Assembly (NCBI GenBank): GCA_963782965.1
Contig: CAWALV010000006.1
Coordinates: 1,860,001 to 1,924,000 of the forward strand
Length of the DNA stretch: 64,000 nt
Reading direction: 5' to 3'
Source: CAWALV01 sp963782965
GTDB taxonomy: Bacteria > Actinomycetota > Actinomycetes > Acidothermales > Acidothermaceae
Below, piece after piece: positions 35,514 through 44,722 of this stretch (the stretch's first letter is position 1; every line of letters starts with the position of its first letter). The notes under the pieces were generated by a model. It worked only from the letters and a program-made list of their open reading frames with translations, ran no database searches and was not told the origin of the DNA. The position numbers and the translations under genes were made by a program.

Positions 35514-36564
35514 GAGACAGCTCCTGTCGTGGCAGCGGCCGGGTTGCGCCGTCCGGAATCAAATGCCGGGGGCCGTGTAGCCAACACGACACCCGGGCGC
35601 CGGTGTCGGTCGCGACTTCGACGGGGTCGATGTCGCCGCAGACCTGCATCGCGTCTGGGCACCGCGGATGGAAGCGGCACGCCGCCGGCGGGGCGACGAG
35701 GTCGGGCGGCGAGCCCGGGATGTAGTGCAAGGCGGTGGTCGAGAGCGAGATCGTCGAACGCAGTAGTTCTCTGGTGTAGGGATGCGCCGGCCGGGCGAAG
35801 ACCTGCCGCGCGTCGCCTTCCTCGACAATCTTGCCCGCATACATGACGGCGACGCGTTCGCACGATTCCGCGATGATGCCGAGGTTGTGCGTGATGAGCA
35901 GCAGCGCGGTGTCGAAGTTGCGCTTCAGGTCGTGCAGGATCGCCAGGATCTGCGCCTCGACGAGGACGTCGAGTGCCGTGGTGGGCTCGTCGGCGACGAC
36001 GAACGCCGGGCGCAGGACGAGAGCGAGTGCGATCATGATGCGCTGGCGCATCCCGCCGGAGAACTCGTGCGGGTAGTGCCGGTAGCGCGTGGGGGGAATT
36101 CCCATGCGCCGCAATGTGTCGATCGAACGCACTTCGATCCCGCGCGAGCTCAGAGTGCGGTCGTGCGCGCGTAGCGTCTCTTCGAAGTGCTCGCTGATGC
36201 GCATCAGCGGGTTCAACCTCGTCATCGGCTCTTGAAAGATCAGGCCCATCTCCGAGCCACGCATCGTGCGCAGCTCGGACCCACGCATACCGACGAGTTC
36301 GCGGTCGCGAAACCGCACGCTGCCGTCTGTCGCGGCGCCGGCGGGCAGCAGCCCGAGCACGCCGCGTCCCAGCGTCGACTTGCCACAGCCGGACTCTCCG
36401 ACCAAACCGAGGGTCTCACCGGCCCGCACGTCGAGACTCACGCCGTCGACGGCGCGTACGGGCCCGCGGTCGGTGCCGTACCAGACCCGCAGGTCGCGCA
36501 CCGACAGCACCGGAGCTGCCGGGTCGACACGACCCCGATCGACCAGGCCGGGCGCCTCGCTCAC
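35497..36564 (-). CDS. dppD: oligopeptide ABC transporter ATPase (DppD/OppD type)
   Basis: A 355-residue partner ATPase. Walker A LVGESGCGKSTLGRGVLGLL, Q-loop IFQEPMTRLNPLM, signature EFSGGMRQRIMIALAL and Walker B VVADEPTTALDV are intact; CRFHPRCPDAMQVC is the OppD C-terminal cysteine cluster. It forms the heterodimer with DppF that powers the DppBC channel. Start GTG 36564 overlaps the dppC stop (GTGA). Confidence 0.94.
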   Translation of the reverse strand: MSEAPGLVDRGRVDPAAPVLSVRDLRVWYGTDRGPVRAVDGVSLDVRAGETLGLVGESGCGKSTLGRGVLGLLPAGAATDGSVRFRDRELVGMRGSELRTMRGSEMGLIFQEPMTRLNPLMRISEHFEETLRAHDRTLSSRGIEVRSIDTLRRMGIPPTRYRHYPHEFSGGMRQRIMIALALVLRPAFVVADEPTTALDVLVEAQILAILHDLKRNFDTALLLITHNLGIIAESCERVAVMYAGKIVEEGDARQVFARPAHPYTRELLRSTISLSTTALHYIPGSPPDLVAPPAACRFHPRCPDAMQVCGDIDPVEVATDTGARVSCWLHGPRHLIPDGATRPLPRQELSRADEA

Positions 36565-37634
36565 TCGACCTCCTCGATGCTCGCCTGCGGGGTCGTCTCC
36601 GATACCGCGGCCACCGCCGGCCGCGCCGGCAACAGCACGCGGCGTCCCGACTTCTTGCGCAGGATCGGATTCAGCACGTCGTTGAGGCCTTCACCCACGA
36701 GCGTCAGCCCGGTCACCAGCAACACGATCGCCAGGCCGGGGAAGACGCCGGTCCACCAGATGCCGGCGCCCGCGTCGGCGACCGCCCGCTGCAACTCATA
36801 ACCCCACTCTGCGGCCTGGGTGGGCTGGATGCCGAAGCCGAGGAAGCCGAGCCCGGCGAGAGTCAAGATGGCGTCGGCCGCGTTGAGGGTCGCGATCACG
36901 GGCACCGACTGGATGACGTTGAAGAACAGGTAGCGGCCGATGATTGTCCGCGGCGGCGCACCGAGTGCCCGAGCGGCCTCGACGTACGGCTCCTCGCGCG
37001 CACTCAGCACGCTGCCGCGCACGACACGGAAGTACTGCGGCACGTAGATGACGGTGATGGCGATCGCTGCCGTCAACACGCCACTACCGACGCTGTCCTG
37101 CAAGAGAAATGCGATGACGATCGCGAGCAGGAGATACGGGAAGGCGAACAACGCGTCCATGATGAGCACGAGCACGCGATCGAGCCAGCCGCCGAAGTAG
37201 CCGGAGATCAGGCCCAGTGGCACGCCCACCAGCAGGCTGGCCGCGACAGCGAGCAGCACCACCTCGATCGCCGTCCGCGCACCGTAGATGACGACGGAAA
37301 GGACGTCGACCGAGCGCACGTTCGTGCCGAACCAGTGAGCAGCGCCCGGCGCTGCCTGCTTGGGGAAGCGGACGCCGCCGCTTTGGAACTGGTCGAACCC
37401 GTACGGCGCGATGAAGGGCGCGAACACGGCCAGCACGAAGAAGATGAGCGTGACCGCCGCACCCACCCAGAGCAGCCACTTCGAAAAGCCTTGGGCGGCA
37501 CGCACCTGGCTCCACAGTCGCCGCAACGGGCCCCGCGGGCCTTCGTAGGAATCCGACTGTTGCGTCGACTCCGGCGGCTGCGCCCCCTGAGTCGACGACG
37601 TGCCGCCCGGCCCGGCTACCTCGGATGCTGCCAT
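36561..37634 (-). CDS. dppC: oligopeptide ABC transporter permease (DppC type)
   Basis: A 357-residue permease. An N-terminal cytosolic tail rich in Ser/Gln/Pro precedes the first span (WLLWVGAAVTLIFFVLAVFA), with HWFGTNVRSVDVLS periplasmic and the EAA-type loop YVEAARALGAPPRTIIGRYL. About six spans. The ATG overlaps the dppB stop by one base (TGATG). Confidence 0.94.
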   Translation of the reverse strand: MAASEVAGPGGTSSTQGAQPPESTQQSDSYEGPRGPLRRLWSQVRAAQGFSKWLLWVGAAVTLIFFVLAVFAPFIAPYGFDQFQSGGVRFPKQAAPGAAHWFGTNVRSVDVLSVVIYGARTAIEVVLLAVAASLLVGVPLGLISGYFGGWLDRVLVLIMDALFAFPYLLLAIVIAFLLQDSVGSGVLTAAIAITVIYVPQYFRVVRGSVLSAREEPYVEAARALGAPPRTIIGRYLFFNVIQSVPVIATLNAADAILTLAGLGFLGFGIQPTQAAEWGYELQRAVADAGAGIWWTGVFPGLAIVLLVTGLTLVGEGLNDVLNPILRKKSGRRVLLPARPAVAAVSETTPQASIEEVE

Positions 37635-38674
37635 CAGTACCGCACTCTCGGGTCGATGGCGGCATTCACGAAGTCGATCAGCAGGCTGATGAAGACCACC
37701 GCGAGGGCGAAGATCGTGATGATTCCCTGCACCGCGGCGTAGTCGCGATTCTCCAGGTAGCTCACCAGCTTGTTGCCGATGCCGGGCCAGTTGAAGGTCT
37801 CCTCCGTCAGCACAGCTCCGGAGAGCAGCAGCGCTACCTGCAATCCCATGACAGTGACAACGGGCACCAGTGCATTCCGCAGAGCATGTCGCAGCACGAC
37901 CTTGCGCTCGGGAACGCCTCGCGCTCGAGCGGCTTCGACGTAGTCCCCCTTCAGCGTCTGGATGAGGTTGGTGCGCACCAACCGGATCACCACGCCGCAG
38001 AGCAGCAGCCCGAGCGTGACGGCAGGCATGATCAGGTGCTTGACGGCGTCGCTGACCGCGGCTCCGCTGTGCGCCCAGATCGCGTCGACCACCGACAGGT
38101 GCGTGTGCGCGGTGAGTTCGGCCTGGTTGATGGGGTTCAGCTGGCCGGAGTTCGGCAGCCAGTTCAACCACTTGCTGAAGATCAACTGGAAGATGAGGCC
38201 GACGAAGAACACCGGTGCTGCGTAGGTGATGATGCCGAACAGCCGGCCGAAGGCGTCGAATGCGCCGTCGCGCAGCCGCCCGGCCGTCAGGCCGATCGGC
38301 ACGCCGAGGCCGATGGCGACGACGAGCGCGGCGACGGTGAGCTCGAGCGTTGCTGCCCCGTTGACCCGGACGACGGTGAGCACCGACTGGTTGTCGGTGA
38401 GCGAACTACCGAAATGACCGGTGAACACGTGCCGGATGTACTCGACGTACTGCACGATGATCGGCCGGTCGAGGCCCGCCACGTGCCGCTTCGCCGCGAG
38501 CTGCGCGGGGTTGAGTTTGCCGCCGAGCGCTGCCTGGATGGGGTCGCCCGGCGCGACCCGCATCAGCAGGAACACCATGGTCAGCAAGATCAACACCATC
38601 GGCACCACGAGGGCCAGCCGGGTCAGCAGGTACCGGCGCAGCGAGCCACCCGCACCCCTGCTCGACGTCGCCAC
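37634..38674 (-). CDS. dppB: oligopeptide ABC transporter permease (DppB type)
   Basis: A 346-residue permease with the DppB N terminus (LLTRLALVVPMVLILLTMVF, then RVAPGDPIQAALGG) and the EAA loop YVEAARARGVPERKVVLRHA. Periplasmic insertion between spans 3 and 4 (about residues 165-205). Start GTG 38674 has GGAGGAGGG nine bases upstream. A strong hairpin lies between it and dppA, so its expression is probably lower than that of the binding protein. Confidence 0.94.
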   Translation of the reverse strand: MATSSRGAGGSLRRYLLTRLALVVPMVLILLTMVFLLMRVAPGDPIQAALGGKLNPAQLAAKRHVAGLDRPIIVQYVEYIRHVFTGHFGSSLTDNQSVLTVVRVNGAATLELTVAALVVAIGLGVPIGLTAGRLRDGAFDAFGRLFGIITYAAPVFFVGLIFQLIFSKWLNWLPNSGQLNPINQAELTAHTHLSVVDAIWAHSGAAVSDAVKHLIMPAVTLGLLLCGVVIRLVRTNLIQTLKGDYVEAARARGVPERKVVLRHALRNALVPVVTVMGLQVALLLSGAVLTEETFNWPGIGNKLVSYLENRDYAAVQGIITIFALAVVFISLLIDFVNAAIDPRVRY

Positions 38675-38696
38675 GAACCACCCTCCTCCCTGTGCC

Positions 38697-38752
38697 GATC
38701 ATGCACTTAGGCGCAACACCGGGCGAGGCCGGTTGCGCCTAAGTGCATGATC
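38697..38752 (-). repeat. perfect 21-bp inverted repeat between dppA and dppB
   Basis: The arms 38697-38717 and 38732-38752 are exact reverse complements (outer end GATCATGCACTTAGG, inner end GCGCAAC) around a 14-base loop. It is the longest perfect hairpin in the window. As RNA it could act as a partial terminator or as a 3' stabiliser of the dppA message; no T run follows on the minus strand. It may also belong to a dispersed intergenic palindrome family, which needs the rest of the genome. Confidence 0.85.
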
Positions 38753-38773
38753 ACTCGGTACCTGGGCGGTCGG

Positions 38774-40420
38774 TCAGCTCTTGCCGATCAGCCACATGCG
38801 GAAGATGTAGGACGGGTCGAAGGTCTTGTCGACCCCGGTCACGGTCATACCGGTCGCCGCCACCTGGTTGCCCTGCCAGATCGGGATCGTCGGCACGTCC
38901 TTGGCTGCCAGCGTCTGGATCTGGCCGATCTCCTGCATCCGCTTGGTCTGGTCGGTCTCGCCTTCCTCCTGCGTGATGAGCTGGTCGATCGTGGCGTTGT
39001 CGTAGTGGTTCTTGAAGAACCCGCCCTTGACGTAGAACGGCGCCAGGTAGTCGTCGGCGTCCGGGTAGTCAGGGAACCAGCCGAGCTGGAAGGCCGCGTA
39101 CTGGTCGGCCGGGTAGGCCTTGCTGTAGGCGTCCCATTCGGCGCTCTTCAGCGTCACCTTGAACAACCCGGTGCCTTCGAGCTCGCGCTGGATCTCGGTG
39201 TACTCGTCACCGGAGACCGCACCGTAGTGCGACGGCGTCCACCACAGGGTGATGTCGACCGGCGTGCTGATGTTCGCAGCTTTCAGCGCGGCGGCTGCCT
39301 TCGCCTTGTCGGGGCCGGCGCCGTACATGTCCTTGTACGCCGTGTTGGCGCCGTTGAGGCCCTGCGGAACCATCGAGTACAGCGGCTGCACCGTGCCGTT
39401 GTAGACGTTCTTGGCGATGCTCTCGCGGTCGATCGAGTACGCGATCGCCTGCCGGACAGCGACGTTGTCGACCGGCTTGAGACTGGTGTTGAACACCATG
39501 TAGCGGATCTCGATGCCGTTGCCGGTGACGACCTTGACCTTGTCGGTCTCCTTCTGGAGAGCGGCGATGTCGGTGGGGCTCAGGCTGCGCCACGCGACAT
39601 CGACGTTGCCCTGCTCGACGTCGAGCTTGAGGGTCGAGGCCTGCTGCTCGTAGTGGACGACGACGCCGCTGTTCGCCAGCACGTCGTCACCCTTGTACTT
39701 GCTGTTCGGCAGCAGCACAGCCTGCTGGTCCTTGGTGAACTTGCTCAGCACGTACGCGCCGGAGCCGATGACCTGGTCGTCGGCGAGCAACTTGTCCTTG
39801 GGGAACACCTTCGGGTCGACGATGTTGCCGGCGCCCGTCGTCAGGATGTACGGCAGCGAGGTGTTGGGGCTCTTCAGCTTGAAGACGACGGTGTCGCTGC
39901 CCTGCGTCGTCACGCTGTCGACGGTCGAGAGCAGGCTCGACGGTCCGTTGGGGTCGTTGATGGCGATCACGCGGTCGATGGAGTACTTCACCGCGCTCGC
40001 GTCGAGCGGGTCGCCGTTGCTGAACACCAGGCCGGGCTGCAGCGTGCAGCTGTAGGTCGTGTTGTCGGTCCAGTCGCAGCTCTTCGCAGCGTCGTTCACG
40101 ACGTCGGCGCTACCCGGCTTGATCTTCAGCAGCGCCTGGTAGATGTTCCACTGCAGCGTCCACGAGCCCATGTCGTAGGCGCCCGCCGGGTCGAGTGAGA
40201 TGACCTTGTCGGTCGTGCCGAGCACGATCTGCTTGCCGTGCCCGCCGCCACCGCCGCCGGCACTGCTGGAGGCTCCCGAGGCAGCGGGCGAACTTCCGCC
40301 CGCAGCGGGCGAACTTCCGCCGCCGCTCGTCTTGGGCTTGCTCGAGCCGCAGCCGGCGAGCGCCAGGCTGAGCACGGCCGCGAGAGCCACCGGGGCTAGA
40401 ACGCGATGTGTGCGACGCAT
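38774..40420 (-). CDS. dppA: ABC transporter substrate-binding lipoprotein (DppA/OppA, family 5)
   Basis: A 548-residue exported binding protein. Signal peptide MRRTHRVLAPVALAAVLSLA with lipobox LALAGC (Cys near 24), a Ser/Gly/Ala-rich linker, then the SBP_bac_5 domain: VISLDPAGAYDMGSWTLQWN, AVKYSIDRVIAIND, AVRQAIAYSIDRESIAKNVY. It captures di- or oligopeptides, or another family-5 ligand, outside the membrane for DppBCDF. ATG 40420 has GAGGAGG six bases upstream. First gene of the operon; the 192 bases before it hold a GTTAGCTAAC palindrome and no other clear signal. Confidence 0.92.
   Translation of the reverse strand: MRRTHRVLAPVALAAVLSLALAGCGSSKPKTSGGGSSPAAGGSSPAASGASSSAGGGGGGHGKQIVLGTTDKVISLDPAGAYDMGSWTLQWNIYQALLKIKPGSADVVNDAAKSCDWTDNTTYSCTLQPGLVFSNGDPLDASAVKYSIDRVIAINDPNGPSSLLSTVDSVTTQGSDTVVFKLKSPNTSLPYILTTGAGNIVDPKVFPKDKLLADDQVIGSGAYVLSKFTKDQQAVLLPNSKYKGDDVLANSGVVVHYEQQASTLKLDVEQGNVDVAWRSLSPTDIAALQKETDKVKVVTGNGIEIRYMVFNTSLKPVDNVAVRQAIAYSIDRESIAKNVYNGTVQPLYSMVPQGLNGANTAYKDMYGAGPDKAKAAAALKAANISTPVDITLWWTPSHYGAVSGDEYTEIQRELEGTGLFKVTLKSAEWDAYSKAYPADQYAAFQLGWFPDYPDADDYLAPFYVKGGFFKNHYDNATIDQLITQEEGETDQTKRMQEIGQIQTLAAKDVPTIPIWQGNQVAATGMTVTGVDKTFDPSYIFRMWLIGKS
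40281..40322. repeat. 21-bp direct repeat in the dppA linker
   Basis: A 21-base unit starting GCAGCGGGCGAACTTCCG occurs twice in tandem (40281-40301, 40302-40322). It encodes the duplicated Gly-Ser-Ser-Pro-Ala-Ala-type linker after the lipobox cysteine. Confidence 0.85.
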
Positions 40421-40612
40421 GTAGGGCCTCCTCGCGGCACGCTCCCCGGTCGACGTGTGTCACCAGCCGAGAGGCGCGCTTCGACTACTCGCCACGGTCG
40501 GCGGCGATTGACGTTAGCTAACCGGCGCGCCGCAACAATCGGAAGGTCAACCGGGGGATCTGGCCAAATCGTTATCTGCGGATTCCGCACCATGCCGCCG
40601 GCCGGTCAGCCG

Positions 40613-42352
40613 TCAAACCGCTGCCACGAGCGTTGCCACGACCTCGCCGAGCGGCACATCGTTGCGCTCCCCCGAAGCACGATCGCGCACCTCGACGACG
40701 CCATTCGCCAGGCCGCGCCCCACCACCACGACTATCGGAACACCGACCAGCTCGGCGTCGGCGAACTTCACCCCCGCCGACACGCCAGCGCGGTCGTCGA
40801 GAAGCACCCGCAGGCCGGCCGCTTCGCATTCCGCAGCAAGCTGCTCAGCAGCCGCGAGCTGGTCGCCTTTGCCGGCAGCCACCACGTGGACCTCGGCCGG
40901 GGCGACCGCCCGCGGCCAGATGAGCCCGACGTCATCGTGATGCTGCTCCGCGAGCGCTGCCACCGCCCGTGAGACGCCGATGCCGTACGAACCCATCGTG
41001 ATACGAATCGGTTTGCCGTCGGCGCCGAGGGCATCGAGTGAGAAGGCGTCGGCGTACTTGCGGCCGAGCTGGAAGATGTGGCCGATCTCGATGCCGCGCG
41101 CGATCGACAAGTGACCACCGCACCGCGCGCACCGGTCGCCGTCGCGGATCTCGACCGCGCCGATTTCGGCGTCCGGTTCGAAGTCACGACCACGCACCAC
41201 AGAGGCCGCGTGCCGGTTCTCCTCGTTCGCGCCGGTGACCCACGCGCTGCCCGGAACGACGAGCGGATCGACGAGATATCGGACTCCGATACTTTTCAAC
41301 ACCTGCGGCCCGATGTAGCCCTTCACCAGAGCGGGCTGCTTCGCGAGGTCGTCAGGCTCGGCCTGCGCGACTTGCGTCGGCTCCAGCTGCCCGGCGAGGC
41401 GCTTGAGATCGACCTCGCGGTCGCCGGGCACTCCGACGACGAGCAGCTCCCACTCTTTCGCGCCCGGCGCCAGAGTCTTGAGCACCACGTTCTTCAGCGT
41501 GTCGGAGGCCTTGAACTCACGACCGAGCCCCAAGGTGTTGAGGTGGTCGACCAGCAGCTGGATGGTCGGTGTGTTGGGTGTGTCCAGGATCTGCGTGGCA
41601 GGGTAGGCGCTCCCGTCGTGCGCGTGCGGCACGGCGATCTCGACGGCCTCCGTGTTCGCCGCGTAGTCGCAGGTGTCGCAGTGCACGAAGGTGTCTTCGC
41701 CGGATTCGGTGGGCGCGAGGAACTCCTCCGACGCCGAGCCACCCATGGCTCCTGAGACCGCGGAGACGATCCGGTAGTCGAGCCCGAGGCGATCGAACGT
41801 GCGCTGGTAGGCCACCCGGTGGTCGGCGTAGGACTTCGCCAGCCCCTCGTCGTCCAGGTCGAAGGAGTAGCTGTCCTTCATGACGAACTCGCGCCCGCGC
41901 AGAATGCCGGCGCGCGGCCGGGCTTCGTCGCGGTACTTGGTCTGGATCTGGAACAGCGAGACCGGGAAGTCCTTGTACGAGGAGTACTCGCTCTTCACCA
42001 GCAGGGTGAACAGCTCCTCGTGGGTCGGCCCGAGCAGGTAGTCGGCGCCCTTGCGGTCCTTGAGACGAAACAGCATGTCGCCGTACTCGGTCCAGCGCTT
42101 GGACGCCTCGTACACCTCGCGCGGGAGCAGCGCCGGGAAATGCACCTCTTGCGCGCCCATGCGCTCCATTTCCTCGCGCACGATGCGCTCGACGTTGCGC
42201 AGGACGAGGTAGCCGAGGGGCAGCCAGGCGTAGATGCCGGGAGCGACGCGCCGAATGTAGCCGGCGCGCACCAGGAGCCGGTGACTCGGCACCTCGGCGT
42301 CGGCCGGGTCCTCACGCAGGGTGCGTAGGAACAGGGTCGACATCCGCAGCAT
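40613..42352 (-). CDS. proS: prolyl-tRNA synthetase
   Basis: A 579-residue class II synthetase of the bacterial type. FLRTLREDPADAEVPSHRLL, motif 2 GPTHEELFTLLV then YRDEARPRAGILRGREFVMK, an editing (INS) domain with AANTEAVEIAVP and the motif 3 region IRITMGSYGIGVSRAVAALA. Start ATG 42352 matches homologue N termini (MLRMSTLFLR) and lies ten bases from GGAGT; GTG 42355 is also possible. It lies near rimP-nusA in mycobacteria too, but here the dpp operon intervenes. Confidence 0.95.
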   Translation of the reverse strand: MLRMSTLFLRTLREDPADAEVPSHRLLVRAGYIRRVAPGIYAWLPLGYLVLRNVERIVREEMERMGAQEVHFPALLPREVYEASKRWTEYGDMLFRLKDRKGADYLLGPTHEELFTLLVKSEYSSYKDFPVSLFQIQTKYRDEARPRAGILRGREFVMKDSYSFDLDDEGLAKSYADHRVAYQRTFDRLGLDYRIVSAVSGAMGGSASEEFLAPTESGEDTFVHCDTCDYAANTEAVEIAVPHAHDGSAYPATQILDTPNTPTIQLLVDHLNTLGLGREFKASDTLKNVVLKTLAPGAKEWELLVVGVPGDREVDLKRLAGQLEPTQVAQAEPDDLAKQPALVKGYIGPQVLKSIGVRYLVDPLVVPGSAWVTGANEENRHAASVVRGRDFEPDAEIGAVEIRDGDRCARCGGHLSIARGIEIGHIFQLGRKYADAFSLDALGADGKPIRITMGSYGIGVSRAVAALAEQHHDDVGLIWPRAVAPAEVHVVAAGKGDQLAAAEQLAAECEAAGLRVLLDDRAGVSAGVKFADAELVGVPIVVVVGRGLANGVVEVRDRASGERNDVPLGEVVATLVAAV

Positions 42353-42489
42353 CACGGCAACACTCCTCATCGAAGGGGACGGCGGTCAGCGAGCGTCGTC
42401 CCGCGCCCGCGCGCGTCCGGCCGAGGATATCGGCAGCGACCGTTGCGCGGCTGAGCCGCCCGTAGCTGCCCCAGCCCGAGCGCCAGCCT

Positions 42490-43701
42490 TTACGGCCCGC
42501 CGCGTTCTGGCGGGCCGTGGCCATGCGGGCTGCGGCAGGGCGGCGCGGTGTTGGGCCGGATGTCGACGCTGAACCGGCCATCGGGCGCGCGAATGATGGC
42601 GTGGCGGTGAAGGTGGATGCGGTCGTGGTGGCGGCCGCAGACAAGGACGCCGTTGTCGATGCTGGTGGCTCCGCCGTCTGCCCAGTGAATGCTGTGGTGC
42701 GCGTCGCACCACGACGGTGGGGCGGTGCAGCCGGGCCAGATGCAGCCGCGGTCGCGCGCCGTGATGGCACGCCGCTGAGCCGAGGAGAACGTGCGCATCG
42801 TGCGGCCGGCGTCGAGGACCTCACCGCGGGCGCCAGTGATGACCCGCGCGACGCCGGCGTCGCAGAGGAGGCGGCGCGCCCACTCCGATCCGCTCGTGGC
42901 ACCGAAGCCGTAGTCGGCGGCCGGCGCCCCGGCGCGTTGCTCGAGAGTCGCGAGATCGACGATCACGGTGGCGTGCGGTTTGACGCCACCGCTCTCGGGT
43001 GCCTGGCCGCTGCGCAGCGCGAGGTCGGCGATGGTCACGAGCGCGTCGGCGCGACGCTGGGCCGGGCTGCGGTCATCGCCAGGAACCGGCGCGCTGAACG
43101 CGTGGATGGCGGTCAGCACCATCTCCTGACCGACCGGGTGCAACAGCCACTCACCGACCCCGAGGCCGTCGATCGTGGTGGAGGCGTGCAGCCGGCGGGC
43201 GCGGTAGTCGTCTTGCTCGTCGCGGTGAGCACGCTCGGGCGCCAACGCGTGCTTCAGGTGAGCGGTCGCCGCGCGCAGTTGCTGTGCGCAACAGCGCGTC
43301 GCGGCGTCGACCAGCGCCGGCTCGGCTTCGGCGAGCGCCGCCTCACCGATGACCGGCCGCAGCCGTGCGATGACCTGGGCGTGGCGCGGGCTGATGACGC
43401 CGTCGGCCAGCGCAGCACGGGTGACCGGCAAGGCATCGGCGAGATCGCGGGCCAGATGCACATCGCGACTCGCGTGCCCGGGAGCCATGCGCAGCTCGGC
43501 GCGGAGCCAACCCTGAGTTGAGCCGTGGCTGGTCGCGGCCAGACCGCGGCGGTCGAACGCCTCCAGGCGGGTCAGGTAGGCCGCCTCCAACCGGTGAATC
43601 TGCGTGCGCAGTTCTGTGAGCTCGCCAGCCAGGGTCGCGTCTGACAGTTCCGCGACGTCGACCGCCAGCAGCTCATCAACCGCCGATACCAGATTTCCCA
43701 T
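42490..43701 (-). CDS. DUF222 and HNH-endonuclease domain protein (13E12-repeat family)
   Basis: A 403-residue protein with an N-terminal all-helical DUF222 domain (LRTQIHRLEAAYLTRLEAFD to about residue 300) and a C-terminal HNH domain: CIWPGCTAPPSWCDAHHSIH, then NGVLVCGRHHDRIHLH. These proteins are often many per genome in actinobacteria and resemble selfish or phage-derived nucleases; function is not established. ATG 43701 lies seven bases after TATCGT (43709-43714), giving a leaderless start; the frame extends to 43731. Two DnaA-box-like sites lie just upstream. Confidence 0.88.
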   Translation of the reverse strand: MGNLVSAVDELLAVDVAELSDATLAGELTELRTQIHRLEAAYLTRLEAFDRRGLAATSHGSTQGWLRAELRMAPGHASRDVHLARDLADALPVTRAALADGVISPRHAQVIARLRPVIGEAALAEAEPALVDAATRCCAQQLRAATAHLKHALAPERAHRDEQDDYRARRLHASTTIDGLGVGEWLLHPVGQEMVLTAIHAFSAPVPGDDRSPAQRRADALVTIADLALRSGQAPESGGVKPHATVIVDLATLEQRAGAPAADYGFGATSGSEWARRLLCDAGVARVITGARGEVLDAGRTMRTFSSAQRRAITARDRGCIWPGCTAPPSWCDAHHSIHWADGGATSIDNGVLVCGRHHDRIHLHRHAIIRAPDGRFSVDIRPNTAPPCRSPHGHGPPERGGP

Positions 43702-43708
43702 GCCCGCA

Positions 43709-43714
43709 ACGATA
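43709..43714 (-). promoter_or_regulatory. -10 box of leaderless DUF222-HNH gene
   Basis: TATCGT on the minus strand, seven bases before ATG 43701. Confidence 0.5.
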
Positions 43715-43762
43715 AGGACCGGCGCCGACAAAACAGCAGCCTTCGCGATTGCCCAAAATAGC

Positions 43763-43793
43763 TGTGGACAAAGGGAAATCCCGCTGTGGAAAG
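43763..43793. promoter_or_regulatory. pair of DnaA-box-like sites
   Basis: TGTGGACAA (43763-43771, reverse complement TTGTCCACA, the strong actinobacterial DnaA box) and TGTGGAAAG (43785-43793, reverse complement CTTTCCACA), same orientation, 22 bases apart. They lie 60-90 bases upstream of the DUF222-HNH start in a region less GC-rich than its neighbours. Confidence 0.5.
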
Positions 43794-43836
43794 CCGGCGC
43801 AACGGCCGCCGCGACACGAGCCGAAGAACAGGCGCG

Positions 43837-44679
43837 CTAGAAGAGCACCGACATGAAAGTGCCGACCTCGACGAAGCCGACCTTCCGGTATGCAGCGCGC
43901 GCAGGCGCGTTGTAGTCGTTGACGTAGAGACTGACGACGGGCGCTACGGTCGCCTGCGCCTGCATGACGACAGCCGCCATACCGCCGTTGGACAACCCGA
44001 GCCCGCGCAGCGCCGGGTCGACCCATACGCCCTGCACCTGGCAGGCGTCGGCCGATGCGGCGCCGATCTCGGCCTTGAACACGACCCGACCGTCTTCCAT
44101 CCGCGCGAACGCCCGACCCTGCGAGATCAGCTCGGCGACGCGCGCCCGGTACAGCGCCCCGCCGTCACCGTTCACCGGCGAGACCCCGACCTCCTCGGTG
44201 AACATCGCCACGCAGGCCGGATACAGCAGGTCCAGCTCGTCGGGCATCACGCGGCGGACCAGCGGGTCGGGCGCGACCTTCGGCGTATCGCTGATCGCCA
44301 TCAGTGGTTGGTTGGTCCGGACGTCGCGAGCCGGTCCCCACACCGGCTCAAGCATCGACCACAAGGCGCCGACCTGGTTGGCGGGCCCGACGATCGACGA
44401 GCAACGGCGTCCCTGCCGCTTGGCGCGATCGGCGAAGGCACGGCACGCGTCGTTGCTCGCGCCCACCGGCACCATGTTGGCTCCGGCGTAGCACAGAGCA
44501 TTCAGGTGCCCGCCGCTGAAGTACCCCCAGACCTCCGCACCGAGCCGCCAGGGGTCGAGCCCGGCGGCCTCCAACCGAGATGCGACGAACACGTTCGCGA
44601 CGGGGTCCCGGTCGACGACCTCACGGGCGCTGATGGCGTCCCGGTCGTCGAGCACCCGCACCGCCAGAGCGCGCAGCAC
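43837..44679 (-). CDS. GNAT acetyltransferase with DUF4081 N-terminal domain
   Basis: A 280-residue two-part protein. The N-terminal DUF4081 part (DPVANVFVASRLEAAGLDPW, GYFSGGHLNALCYAGANMVP) precedes a C-terminal GNAT domain whose motif A is VQGVWVDPALRGLGLSNGGM, ending YVNDYNAPARAAYRKVGFVE. The substrate is unknown. GTG 44679 has GAGGAGG four bases upstream. It lies directly after ispG, as in mycobacteria. Confidence 0.9.
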   Translation of the reverse strand: MLRALAVRVLDDRDAISAREVVDRDPVANVFVASRLEAAGLDPWRLGAEVWGYFSGGHLNALCYAGANMVPVGASNDACRAFADRAKRQGRRCSSIVGPANQVGALWSMLEPVWGPARDVRTNQPLMAISDTPKVAPDPLVRRVMPDELDLLYPACVAMFTEEVGVSPVNGDGGALYRARVAELISQGRAFARMEDGRVVFKAEIGAASADACQVQGVWVDPALRGLGLSNGGMAAVVMQAQATVAPVVSLYVNDYNAPARAAYRKVGFVEVGTFMSVLF

Positions 44680-44722
44680 GCATCCTCCTCGAGCCCCGAC
44701 GGACGCCGCGCAAGCGCGCCGC

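Noticed and set aside
40511..40520. GTTAGCTAAC palindrome before dppA as an operator
   Set aside because: Only 10 bases, not positioned against a convincing -35/-10, and one such palindrome is expected by chance in a window this size.
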